A stretch of DNA of 15,682 nt from assembly GCA_964629965.1 (NCBI GenBank), contig CAZVRZ010000125.1, positions 1-15,682 of the forward strand, given 5' to 3'. How positions within the stretch are numbered: the stretch's first letter is position 1; each line of letters starts with the position of its first letter. The position numbers were made by a program, and so were the translations under genes. A model generated the notes under the pieces. That model was not told the DNA's origin, did not search any database, and was given only the letters and a program-made list of their open reading frames with translations. This DNA comes from CAZVRZ01 sp964629965 (GTDB lineage Bacteria > Chloroflexota > Anaerolineae > Anaerolineales > UBA4823). Positions 1-7,738 of this stretch are shown here, piece by piece.

Positions 1-2304
1 CCCGATATGTCCTTTGCCGGGCAGCAGGATACTTACTTGAACATTCTCGGCGAGGTCGCTCTATTGGATGCCGTTATCCGCTGCTGGGCAAGCCTGTGGA
101 CGGCGCGTGCAATCGGCTACCGGGCGCGCAACCAAATTCGCCACGATGAGGTTTCGCTAGCAGTGATTATCCAGCAAATGGTACAGAGCGAGGCTTCAGG
201 AGTGTTATTTACCGCCAATCCTCTGACCGGTAAACGCAGCGAAATGGTTGTCGATGCCACCCTGGGATTGGGCGAAGCGCTCGTTTCCGGGCAGGTGGAA
301 CCTGATCATTACGTGCTGGATGGTTCCGGAGAAATAATCCTGGAAAAGACACTCGGTGCAAAAGCACTCTCCATTCGGGGCCTGGCCGGAGGCGGCACAG
401 TCACCACCCATCAGGCTGCCGCCGATCGCCAGGCCTTGCCCGATGAGCAGATTCTCGCCCTGGCACGTCTCGCCAGGCAGGCGCAGACCTATTTTGGCTG
501 CCCGCAAGATATGGAATGGGCCTGGGCAGAGGGGAACCTGTATGTGGTACAGTCTCGCCCGGTAACCTCGCTCTATCCATTGCCTGTGGACATGGCTGAA
601 CAACCTCTCGAAATCTTATTTTCCTTTGGCGTCTGGCAGGGAATGCTCGATCCGTACACCCCACTGGGGCAGGATGTGTTCAGCATGCTGATTTCTGGCA
701 TGGGAGAATTGTTTGGACGAAAAATCAACCCCTGGCAGCAGCGCGCCATTCTCAGCGCGGGGGAACGCCTGTTTGTGAACATTACCGGACTTCTGTCCAA
801 CTCCATCGGGCGCAAAGTGGCCAATATATTCATCGGGGCGATTGACCCTGTCAGCGGCGTTATCCTGGCGGACTTGCTCAAGGACCCGCGTCTTAGCGCG
901 GAAAACGATCTCAACCTGGGAGCCCGGCTGCGGCTGGGGCGTGCAGTTGCCCCCCTGATCAGGAATGTGTTTTACAACCTGCTCTGGCCGGCTCGCGGGC
1001 GCGCCAGGCTGGAACGACACATCGAAACAGTACTGGCCGAGGCGCAGAGGAGCTGTGAGGCAGCGAAAAACCTGAACGAACGGATCGAAGCCATCAAAGC
1101 TGCGCCCGCAAAAATGCCACAAAAAATGTTACCGCGCCTGGTGGGAGCCATTGCCTCGGGACAGGCTCCTTACCAGATCATGCTCCGGCGGGCAAGCGAA
1201 CTATCCGGTGGACAGGAGCTGCTCATGGAGCTGACGCGTGGCCTGCCCCACAACGTCACCACACAGATGGATTTGGCGCTGTGGCGCACTGCCCAGGCCA
1301 TCCAGGCTGATGCTAACACCTCAGCGTACTTTTCCACCACAAATGTTGAGAAATTGGTGATCGAATACCAGGCCAAAAAATTGCCTGCTGACGTCCAAAC
1401 CGCCATCAGATGTTTTATATCCACCTATGGGATGCGCGGTATTGGTGAAATCGACCTGGGCCGTCCACGTTGGCGTGAAGACCCGACCGGCCTGTTTCTG
1501 GCATTGAAAAGCTACCTTCAAATAAACCCGGCGGCCTCGCCCGAAGCAACATTCCAGCGGGGTGCAGAAAAGATCCCGCAGGTGCAGGCGCAACTGGAGC
1601 AGGTCTTTTCCCAGGCTCCAAAAGGGGAAAGGATCAGCCCGCGCCTGGTCCGGATGCTGGTCGCCCGGTACCGCGAGTTGGGTGGGCTGCGCGAGACGCC
1701 CAAATTTTTCGTCATGCGCCTGTTTGGAATTTACCGCCAGGCATTGCTGGCCGCCGGCCAAGAATTGGTTGAGGCCGGAAAGTTGACCGAGGCCGGGGAT
1801 GTGTTTTACTTGCACCTGTGGGAGTTGGCAGCTTTCGACAGCCGCGAAGCCCGGGAATGGAAAGTCCTGATCGCAGAGCGCCGGGCGATCTATGCCCGCG
1901 AACTGCGCCGTAAACACATTCCACGCATCATGCTGAGCGACGGGACTGCTTTTTACGATGCGGCCCCCAGCGGCGATGGCGCCAACACGCTCTCTGGCAG
2001 CCCGGTTTCACCAGGCGTGGTCGAAGGCGCGGTGCGCGTGGTGTTCGACCCACACGGAGTCCAACTGTTTCCCGGCGAAATCCTGGTCTGCCCGGCCACC
2101 GACCCGGCCTGGACTCCGCTCTTCCTGGCTGCAGGCGGCCTGGTAATGGAGGTGGGCGGTATGATGACGCACGGCTCAGTGGTCGCCCGCGAGTATGGCA
2201 TCCCGGCGGTGGTGGGCGTCAGCCAGGCGACGATGAGGCTGAAGGATGGCCAGCGGGTGCGGGTAGACGGATCAAGCGGGATGATAACGGTGCTGGAAGG
2301 ATGA
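1..2304 (+). CDS. PEP-utilising phosphotransferase, rifampin phosphotransferase/PEP synthase-like (5' end cut by window)
   Basis: The reading frame is open from base 1, and the Met at 7 lies inside the conserved SFAGQQDTYLN motif of the PPDK/PEP-synthase ATP-binding domain, so the true start is upstream, probably by about 100-130 codons judged from the family. The ATP-grasp part continues through SEASGVLFTANPLTG, the GLGEALVSG block and the closing VVQSRPVT at about 541-570. A long, largely helical middle region (about 570-1960) follows. The C-terminal PEP-utiliser mobile domain carries GGMMTHGSVVAREYGIPAVVG, with the phospho-acceptor His at 2170-2172. The frame stops soon after, so the PEP-binding TIM barrel of true PEP synthase and PPDK is absent. 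The order ATP-grasp, middle, His domain matches rifampin phosphotransferase, which moves the beta-phosphate of ATP through the His to an acceptor bound by the middle region. Many uncharacterised homologues share this layout, so the substrate is unknown and rifampin activity is not established. The catalytic motifs visible are intact. Confidence 0.87.
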   Translation, partial: PDMSFAGQQDTYLNILGEVALLDAVIRCWASLWTARAIGYRARNQIRHDEVSLAVIIQQMVQSEASGVLFTANPLTGKRSEMVVDATLGLGEALVSGQVEPDHYVLDGSGEIILEKTLGAKALSIRGLAGGGTVTTHQAAADRQALPDEQILALARLARQAQTYFGCPQDMEWAWAEGNLYVVQSRPVTSLYPLPVDMAEQPLEILFSFGVWQGMLDPYTPLGQDVFSMLISGMGELFGRKINPWQQRAILSAGERLFVNITGLLSNSIGRKVANIFIGAIDPVSGVILADLLKDPRLSAENDLNLGARLRLGRAVAPLIRNVFYNLLWPARGRARLERHIETVLAEAQRSCEAAKNLNERIEAIKAAPAKMPQKMLPRLVGAIASGQAPYQIMLRRASELSGGQELLMELTRGLPHNVTTQMDLALWRTAQAIQADANTSAYFSTTNVEKLVIEYQAKKLPADVQTAIRCFISTYGMRGIGEIDLGRPRWREDPTGLFLALKSYLQINPAASPEATFQRGAEKIPQVQAQLEQVFSQAPKGERISPRLVRMLVARYRELGGLRETPKFFVMRLFGIYRQALLAAGQELVEAGKLTEAGDVFYLHLWELAAFDSREAREWKVLIAERRAIYARELRRKHIPRIMLSDGTAFYDAAPSGDGANTLSGSPVSPGVVEGAVRVVFDPHGVQLFPGEILVCPATDPAWTPLFLAAGGLVMEVGGMMTHGSVVAREYGIPAVVGVSQATMRLKDGQRVRVDGSSGMITVLEG

Positions 2305-2384
2305 GAATTCATTCCAATTTGAGGAATTACACCTATACACGAGTCTAGATACAATCGCCCTACGATAAGATATACCAGTATCCC

Positions 2385-2398
2385 TGATATAATATAAT
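2385..2398 (+). promoter_or_regulatory. Candidate extended -10 promoter for the surface protein gene
   Basis: In the AT-rich spacer before the 2466 gene, TGATATAAT (2385-2393) is a perfect TGnTATAAT extended -10 element. A second, overlapping TATAAT lies at 2393-2398. Bases at the expected -35 position (about 2365-2370, ATAAGA) match TTGACA poorly, which extended -10 promoters can tolerate. Start of transcription would fall near 2400-2406, leaving a 5' leader of about 60 bases. Seen: the motif match. Inferred: promoter activity. Confidence 0.4.
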
Positions 2399-2453
2399 CT
2401 GAGGGGTGGATACCTTTAGCCAACTGCAGCCATAGGATCCTTTCCAGGGATTC

Positions 2454-2460
2454 AAGGAGA
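2454..2460 (+). promoter_or_regulatory. Ribosome binding site for the surface protein gene
   Basis: AAGGAGA ends five bases before the ATG at 2466. It is the strongest Shine-Dalgarno match in the spacer and fixes the start of the signal-peptide-bearing reading frame. Confidence 0.75.
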
Positions 2461-2465
2461 ACCTT

Positions 2466-5400
2466 ATGAATAAGCGTTTTCGCATGGCATTGTTTTCAAT
2501 TATGATCGTTGGGGCTGTTCTCTGGGCACTGTCCTGGTGGATTTTACCTGGTTTCGCAAAACCTGCCGCAGGGGTACTTTACGCTTCACCGAATGGCCTG
2601 GCCAGCGGCGCCTGCGATTCCTGGTCCAACGCCTGCGAACTGCAAACGGCGCTGAGGCTGGCTACTGCGGGGGAAGAAGTGTGGGCGCAGCAGGGTGTTT
2701 ATAAGCCGACGAGCGGTACAGACCGCACGATCTCATTCGAGCTCAAGAACAGCGTGGCGCTCTACGGTGGCTTTGCTGGCGCGGAAACCGCCCGCGAGCA
2801 GCGCGATTGGGCGGCTAACGTCACCGTATTGAGCGGCGATATTGACGGCAACGATCTGACCGATCCCACCGGCGTGATCACCAACACCGCCAACATCATT
2901 GGCACGAACAGCTACCATTTAGTCACCAGCAGCGGCGTGACCGAGACGGCGGTATTGGATGGTTTCTTCATTACTGCTGGGCAGGCAAATGGTACAGGTC
3001 CTTCTGAGGAGGTATGCAACGGCCATTATTGCGGCGGTGGGATGTACAACGATCACAGCAGTCCGACGTTGACGAACATCACCTTCAGCGGCAACTCCGC
3101 TGACCATTTCGCCGGCGGGATGTACAACACGTACAGTAGTCCGATGTTGAACACAGTAATCTTTCGCAGTAACACATCCGTTGCCGGAGATGGCGGCGGG
3201 ATGTACAACAGCGAGAGTAGTCCGGCGCTGACCAATGTCGCCTTCTATGATAACCGGGCGCAATTCTTTGGCGGTGGGATGGGCAACGGAGGTGACAACC
3301 ACTCAACGCTGACGAATGTCACTTTCAGCAACAACCAGGCTACCTACGGTGGTGGGATGTCTAACAATTGGTTAAGCAACCCTACACTGAACAATGTTAC
3401 CTTTGATGGCAACGTGGGGTGGGCCGACGGCGGCGGGATGTATAATTTCAATCAAAGCAGCCCAACGCTGACGGATGTTGTTTTCAGTGACAACTATTCG
3501 TCTGGTGGCGGCGGTGGGATGAACAATTTCTGGGACTGCAACGCGTCGCTGGCAAATGTCTCTTTCCGTGACAACCGGGCTAATACCGGCAGTGGGATGT
3601 ACAACTACTACAGCGATGTGGTGCTGACTCAGGTGCTCTTCTCCGGCAACCAGGGTGTGAATGGCGGGGCCATGCACAATTTTCAGAGCAACGTTACGCT
3701 GACCAATATCAGCATGGCAGGTAACCTGGCCACCGGGCAAGGCGGGGGAATCTACAATGATGGCAGCGACCCATACATTCAAAACGCGCTCATCTGGGGC
3801 AATCAAAGCGGCTCAGGCGGCGACAACCTGTTCAATGGCGCCAACAGTACCCCCACCATTCGTTACAGCCTGGTGGGCGGCTGTAACCCCGGCGATGTTT
3901 GGGACAGCGCCTGCGGTACCGATGGCGGGCATAACCTGCCAGACGCTGACCCGCTCTTTGTCGCCCCCACCGCGGGCAACTATCGCCTGCAGGAGGCCTC
4001 CCCGGCGATCAACATGGGCGATAACGCCGCTGACCTGGATAATCCTTCCGGGCTTGGGACGGACACCATTAGCAGTATTTTTTCTGATCTTGATGGGAAT
4101 CCCCGCTTTGTGCACGTATTTGTGGACCTGGGGGCATACGAAAACCAGACTTTTCACTGCCCGGCAGGCGGGGTGTTATACGTGGACCAGGATGCTGCAG
4201 GCGCGCAGACAGGTGCATCCTGGACCGATGCATTAACAACCCTGCAGGATGCGCTGCAAGTGACAGACGTGTGTGAGATATGGGTCAAGGAGGGGGTGTA
4301 CTACCCCGACCAGGGCGGCAGCCAGGCAGAGGACGATCGCGGCGCTGCCTTCCAACTCAAAACAGGCGTGGCGCTCTACGGTGGTTTCGCCGGGACGGAG
4401 ACTACCCGCGACCAGCGCAATTGGGGAAGCAATATCACTGTGCTGAGCGGTGATATCGATGACAACGATCTCACCGACCCCACCGGTGTGATCACTACCA
4501 CCACAGCAATCACCGGAACAAATAGTTATACAGTTGTTAGTGCTAGTTCTACCGATAGCAGCGCGTTATTGGATGGGTTCAGTATCACTGGGGCGTGGCC
4601 AATGCCTGTGAATTGGAGCACTGGTGGTGGAATGTACACCCTATACAGCAATTCAACCCTGGCGAATCTTATTTTCTCCGGCAACCAGGCTACTTTTGGT
4701 GGCGGGATGTACAACAATCACAGTAGTCCATCCCTGGCGAATGTCACTTTCTCTGGCAATCAGGCTAGCGAGGGTGGTGGAATGTACAACGCATCCAGCA
4801 GCCCATTGGTAGTCAATGTAACCTTCTTGGGCAACAGAGCTGATTCGGGTGGAGGCATGCATAACTGGGGATCTTTTCCAACGATCATCAATGTGGCTTT
4901 TATGAATAACCAGGCGGGATTAGGTGGCGGCGGCATGTACAATTTCATGAGCGACCCAGTGTTGATTAACACCACATTTTCCCGCAACCAGGCCAGTTCT
5001 GGCGGTGGGATTCACAACTTTTGGAACAGCAACCCACGGCTCCAAAACAGCATCTTGTGGGGCAATAGTGGATTGCAAGTGTATAACGACAATATCACCG
5101 TTCCCGAATCTCCCAGCATCCCGGTATTCACGTACAGCCTGGTGCAAGGCTGCTATCCGGATGAGGTTTGGAGCACGGACTGTGGCACCGATGGTGGAAA
5201 TAACCTACCCGATGCTGCCCCGCTCTTCGTTGGTGCGGCTGGTGGCGATCTGCGCCTGCTGCCCGGCTCACCCGCCATCGACGCCGGGAACAATTACTCG
5301 ATCACGGTCACCACCGATCTGGCGGGCGGGCCGCGCTTCGTGGATATCCCTGCCGCGCCGGATACCGGTCTGGGCACCTCACCGCTGGTGGATTTGGGTG

Positions 5401-6767
5401 CGTACGAGGCCAATTTTGTAGATGTGGGTCTGGTAAAAACCGTTTCTCCGCTCGAGGCCGTTCCTGGCCAGCCCATTACCTACACCTTGACTTTCTCCAA
5501 TGGCGGCAGCCTGCCGGCTGTTGGCGTGGTGATCACTGATGCTGTGCCATCTTTTCTCACCATTCAGGGGGTGGACTTTGGCGGGGTGGCGATCACCGAC
5601 ACCGGTCAGCTCTCACCCTATGCCTGGGCAGTGCAAACACTGGCGGCTGGTCAGGGCGGCGTAATCACCTTGACCGCTACCCTATCTGAGCCACTGACTG
5701 CGGGTGTGTATACAAACACCGCGAGCATTGCTGCAACGGAGGATGCCGGTGCGGGCAACAATCGTTCTGATGTTGGCCTTCATGTGCTCAATGTGGCCCC
5801 ATTAGCAGTTGATGACAGCTATAACACTTTGGAAGATACGCCTCTGTATGTCACCCCAGACTCCGTGTTGGCTAATGACAGCGATGATAATGGGGATGCG
5901 TTGACCGCTATCCTGGACAACGATCCAGGGCATGGGCTGCTGGCCCTCAATCCGAATGGTTCCTTCATCTATACTCCCACGCTCAACACCAACGGCTCGG
6001 ACAATTTCACCTACCGCACCTATGATGGTGGGTTGAACTCGAATATCGCCACGGTCAATCTCAGCATCACCTCGGTGAATGATGCTCCTGCGGGTACGAA
6101 CCAGACCCTGACCACGCTGGAAGAGGTGAGTTACACCTTTTCCGCGCTGGACTTTGGGTTCACCGACCCGCACGATAACCCGGCGAACAGCTTCAACCGG
6201 GTGCAAATCGCCACCTTGCCGGGGCAAGGAACACTCAGACTTAATGGGACGGTTGTAACGGTTGGACAGTTCGTGACTGCAGCAGATATCACGGCGGGCA
6301 AATTTATTTTCAGCCCTGTCGCAAACGCTAATGGCGCCCCCTACGCTAGCCTCACCTTCCAAGTGGAAGACGACGGCGGCACAGCAAACAACGGCGCGAA
6401 CCTGGATTCCATCCCCAACAATCTCACTATCGAGGTGACTCCCGTGAACGATGCGCCGCTGGCAGTTGGGGAGAGTTTCATAGCCTATCAAAATACAACT
6501 CTGTTAGTGAATATGCCCGGCCTGCTGGCTAACGATGTTGATGTAGATACGAGTAAAGATGAGCTCTCAACCATCCCGGATAACAACCCGGAGCATGGTC
6601 AGTTGCTCATCTACCCGGATGGAACTTTCTTATATACCCCGGCGTCTGGCTACTTCGGTGTAGACAGCTTCACCTACCACGTCACGGATGGTGAATTGAA
6701 CTCGAATGTAGTGACAGTGACGATTGATGTATATTTACGCCTCTTCCTGCCGCAGATCAATCGATAA
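2466..6767 (+). CDS. Large secreted beta-helix surface protein with DUF11-like and cadherin/Ig-like domains
   Basis: This 1433-residue exported protein starts at an ATG five bases after AAGGAGA. Residues 1-35 form a signal peptide: basic MNKRFR, hydrophobic core, then GFAKPAAG with likely cleavage near residues 31-36. Two homologous modules follow. Residues 37-559 hold a lead-in segment with VALYGGFAG and TVLSGDIDGNDLTDPTGVI, ten GGGMYN..SSPTLTNVTFSGN coils and a closing PLFV...SPAI...DLGAYE cap. Residues 570-981 repeat the plan with six coils. The coils resemble Pmp-like/parallel beta-helix repeats, and the caps resemble choice-of-anchor Q domains. Residues about 985-1105 look like DUF11 (KTVSPLEAVPGQPITYTLTFSN). 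Three cadherin/Ig-like units follow, separated by VNDAP motifs near 1203 and 1326, with typical DSFTYHVTDGELNSN strands. The protein ends in YLRLFLPQINR. No catalytic motif is visible. The role is probably surface adhesion or structure, which is inference. No LPXTG-plus-membrane-helix anchor is present. Confidence 0.85.
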   Translation: MNKRFRMALFSIMIVGAVLWALSWWILPGFAKPAAGVLYASPNGLASGACDSWSNACELQTALRLATAGEEVWAQQGVYKPTSGTDRTISFELKNSVALYGGFAGAETAREQRDWAANVTVLSGDIDGNDLTDPTGVITNTANIIGTNSYHLVTSSGVTETAVLDGFFITAGQANGTGPSEEVCNGHYCGGGMYNDHSSPTLTNITFSGNSADHFAGGMYNTYSSPMLNTVIFRSNTSVAGDGGGMYNSESSPALTNVAFYDNRAQFFGGGMGNGGDNHSTLTNVTFSNNQATYGGGMSNNWLSNPTLNNVTFDGNVGWADGGGMYNFNQSSPTLTDVVFSDNYSSGGGGGMNNFWDCNASLANVSFRDNRANTGSGMYNYYSDVVLTQVLFSGNQGVNGGAMHNFQSNVTLTNISMAGNLATGQGGGIYNDGSDPYIQNALIWGNQSGSGGDNLFNGANSTPTIRYSLVGGCNPGDVWDSACGTDGGHNLPDADPLFVAPTAGNYRLQEASPAINMGDNAADLDNPSGLGTDTISSIFSDLDGNPRFVHVFVDLGAYENQTFHCPAGGVLYVDQDAAGAQTGASWTDALTTLQDALQVTDVCEIWVKEGVYYPDQGGSQAEDDRGAAFQLKTGVALYGGFAGTETTRDQRNWGSNITVLSGDIDDNDLTDPTGVITTTTAITGTNSYTVVSASSTDSSALLDGFSITGAWPMPVNWSTGGGMYTLYSNSTLANLIFSGNQATFGGGMYNNHSSPSLANVTFSGNQASEGGGMYNASSSPLVVNVTFLGNRADSGGGMHNWGSFPTIINVAFMNNQAGLGGGGMYNFMSDPVLINTTFSRNQASSGGGIHNFWNSNPRLQNSILWGNSGLQVYNDNITVPESPSIPVFTYSLVQGCYPDEVWSTDCGTDGGNNLPDAAPLFVGAAGGDLRLLPGSPAIDAGNNYSITVTTDLAGGPRFVDIPAAPDTGLGTSPLVDLGAYEANFVDVGLVKTVSPLEAVPGQPITYTLTFSNGGSLPAVGVVITDAVPSFLTIQGVDFGGVAITDTGQLSPYAWAVQTLAAGQGGVITLTATLSEPLTAGVYTNTASIAATEDAGAGNNRSDVGLHVLNVAPLAVDDSYNTLEDTPLYVTPDSVLANDSDDNGDALTAILDNDPGHGLLALNPNGSFIYTPTLNTNGSDNFTYRTYDGGLNSNIATVNLSITSVNDAPAGTNQTLTTLEEVSYTFSALDFGFTDPHDNPANSFNRVQIATLPGQGTLRLNGTVVTVGQFVTAADITAGKFIFSPVANANGAPYASLTFQVEDDGGTANNGANLDSIPNNLTIEVTPVNDAPLAVGESFIAYQNTTLLVNMPGLLANDVDVDTSKDELSTIPDNNPEHGQLLIYPDGTFLYTPASGYFGVDSFTYHVTDGELNSNVVTVTIDVYLRLFLPQINR
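2574..4142 (+). repeat. Beta-helix module, copy 1 (intragenic duplication)
   Basis: This is the first of two homologous protein modules inside the 2466 gene. It runs from VLYASPNG to DLGAYE. The shared blocks VALYGGFAG.ET.R.QR.W, TVLSGDID.NDLTDPTGVIT and C-x9-C-GTDGG.NLPDA.PLFV match copy 2 at 4173-5408 in the same order. Copy 1 is longer, mainly because it has ten coils rather than six. Confidence 0.85.
3033..3818 (+). repeat. Array of ten beta-helix coils (about 78 bp units)
   Basis: Ten consecutive units of about 26 residues, each opening with GGGMYN or a variant (GGMYN, GGGMGN, GGGMSN, GSGMYN, GGAMHN, GGGIYN) and carrying a TLTNVTFSGN-like strand. They occupy residues 190 to about 451. 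The units are degenerate at DNA level, so this is an old protein repeat rather than a recent tandem expansion. Confidence 0.85.
4173..5408 (+). repeat. Beta-helix module, copy 2 (intragenic duplication)
   Basis: This second module is homologous to 2574-4142 and runs from VLYVDQDAAG to DLGAYE. The lead-in and cap segments are strongly conserved with copy 1 at protein level. The DNA has diverged, and the coil number is reduced to six. Confidence 0.85.
4623..5072 (+). repeat. Array of six beta-helix coils (about 75 bp units)
   Basis: Six units of about 25 residues (residues 720-869) open with GGGMYT, GGGMYN, GGGMYN, GGGMHN, GGGMYN and GGGIHN. The last unit ends in NSILWGN, matching the NALIWGN that ends the array in copy 1. 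The final coil is therefore positionally conserved while internal coils were gained or lost. Confidence 0.85.
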
Positions 6768-6851
6768 CCATTTTGCTCTCTCAAGATTAATCCTGCTCAT
6801 TCCCACTTTCCCCACCTGATATGCCTGCCTGATCAATCTGCAGTATGACAG

Positions 6852-7706
6852 ATGATGATTGAATTTTGTAATATGAACCCTAAAGCGCTCCCTGTAAAAT
6901 ACATCGTACCACTGGTGATCTTGCTCTCATCACTGGTATTAATTTTCTTATTCCAGAGAAGCTTCGGCCTTCCAACGCTGCTCCTGGCCCCGGGGCAAAA
7001 AGACCCCTCTTTTGAATATGTCTCTCCAAACTGGTCTAAACATCCATATACCGTCAGAATGGATGAGATGTGGCAATCGGAGGGTATCAATGCCACCGGG
7101 CAGAATTATTATTTCTTTCCCAAGCCGGCCAAAGGCCACAAATACTCGGAACGCTTCAATCCCCAATCGAACTATTTCCAATCCTGGTTTGGCATGTACA
7201 CGATCGAGGATGCGGATCATAGTACTTATGCTCTGGTTGGCAGCGATCTCGATCCGCAGGCAATATTCGACCTGGCCATTGCCGACCAAAAAGGATGGCT
7301 GAGATCGTTTGGCTTATCACAGCCGCTTGTTTTCCTCGATCCATCGGTTCCGGTAAACGTCACCAGCATTCAAATCGATGGTCAGCCGGGCTGGAAGATC
7401 ACCGGCAGGGTCCATACCAACGTGGATGTTGGGATGAATAACCCCCAGGCGGACCTGCTCCAGGCGAGCCTTTCCTCTTTGCTCAAGGCCCCGTCGACAG
7501 CCTGGCAGGGTCACGTGGCAAGCTATGGGCTGGCAGACCTGGATGTGGTCTGTTATGTGTGGTATGCTCCGCAGAACGAAGAATTGAATGTGATCTATTA
7601 CACCGGAATCGAGTTCGATGATCTCAGTCCTGCGCATCATCGAACCTTTTCTTCGATTTCAGCGGAGTTGGATCGCATGGCGCAGGGTATCACAGTTCGC
7701 AAATAA
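6852..7706 (+). CDS. Unrecognised protein with one N-terminal membrane anchor
   Basis: I do not recognise this 284-residue family. Residues about 14-32 (VKYIVPLVILLSSLVLIFLF) form one hydrophobic helix preceded by Lys residues, so the remaining roughly 250 residues probably lie outside the membrane as a soluble domain. That domain is rich in Trp, Tyr and Phe (for example the stretches around YYFFPKP and VVCYVWYAPQ), with a single Cys after the anchor and no recognisable catalytic motif. ATGs at 6852, 6855 and 6873 are all possible starts. None has a clear Shine-Dalgarno sequence, and 6873 (MNPKALP) gives a more compact anchor. The gene lies 84 bp after the surface protein gene and 32 bp before the UPF0303 gene, all on the same strand. 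It could be co-transcribed with either. It could be a lipid-free anchored accessory of the envelope, but nothing in the sequence proves this. Confidence 0.7.
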   Translation: MMIEFCNMNPKALPVKYIVPLVILLSSLVLIFLFQRSFGLPTLLLAPGQKDPSFEYVSPNWSKHPYTVRMDEMWQSEGINATGQNYYFFPKPAKGHKYSERFNPQSNYFQSWFGMYTIEDADHSTYALVGSDLDPQAIFDLAIADQKGWLRSFGLSQPLVFLDPSVPVNVTSIQIDGQPGWKITGRVHTNVDVGMNNPQADLLQASLSSLLKAPSTAWQGHVASYGLADLDVVCYVWYAPQNEELNVIYYTGIEFDDLSPAHHRTFSSISAELDRMAQGITVRK

Positions 7707-7724
7707 ATAGATCGGGAGAGCATC

Positions 7725-7730
7725 AAAGGA
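7725..7730 (+). promoter_or_regulatory. Ribosome binding site for the UPF0303 gene
   Basis: AAAGGA ends eight bases before the ATG at 7739 and supports that start. Confidence 0.6.
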
Positions 7731-7738
7731 ATCTTAAC

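Noticed and set aside
7..9. ATG at 7 as the start of the phosphotransferase
   Set aside because: It falls within the conserved SFAGQ-type ATP-grasp motif. The codons before it are open to the window edge, and the N-terminal part of the domain must lie upstream.
1321..1917. Minus-strand open frame (198 codons) inside the phosphotransferase gene
   Set aside because: It is a shadow frame. The plus strand encodes the continuous phosphotransferase middle region.
2311..2327. ATTCC/GGAAT inverted repeat after the phosphotransferase stop as a terminator
   Set aside because: The stem is only five base pairs, AT-rich, and lacks a following T-run.
3033..5072. Regular repeats that could suggest a CRISPR array or DNA satellite
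   Set aside because: The period is 75-78 bp, the units are degenerate at DNA level, and they are in frame with a continuous protein, so they are beta-helix coils.
5802..6491. Minus-strand open frame (229 codons) opposite the Ig-like domains of the surface protein
   Set aside because: It is the antisense of well-recognised VNDAP/cadherin-like units and shows no domain or ribosome binding site of its own.
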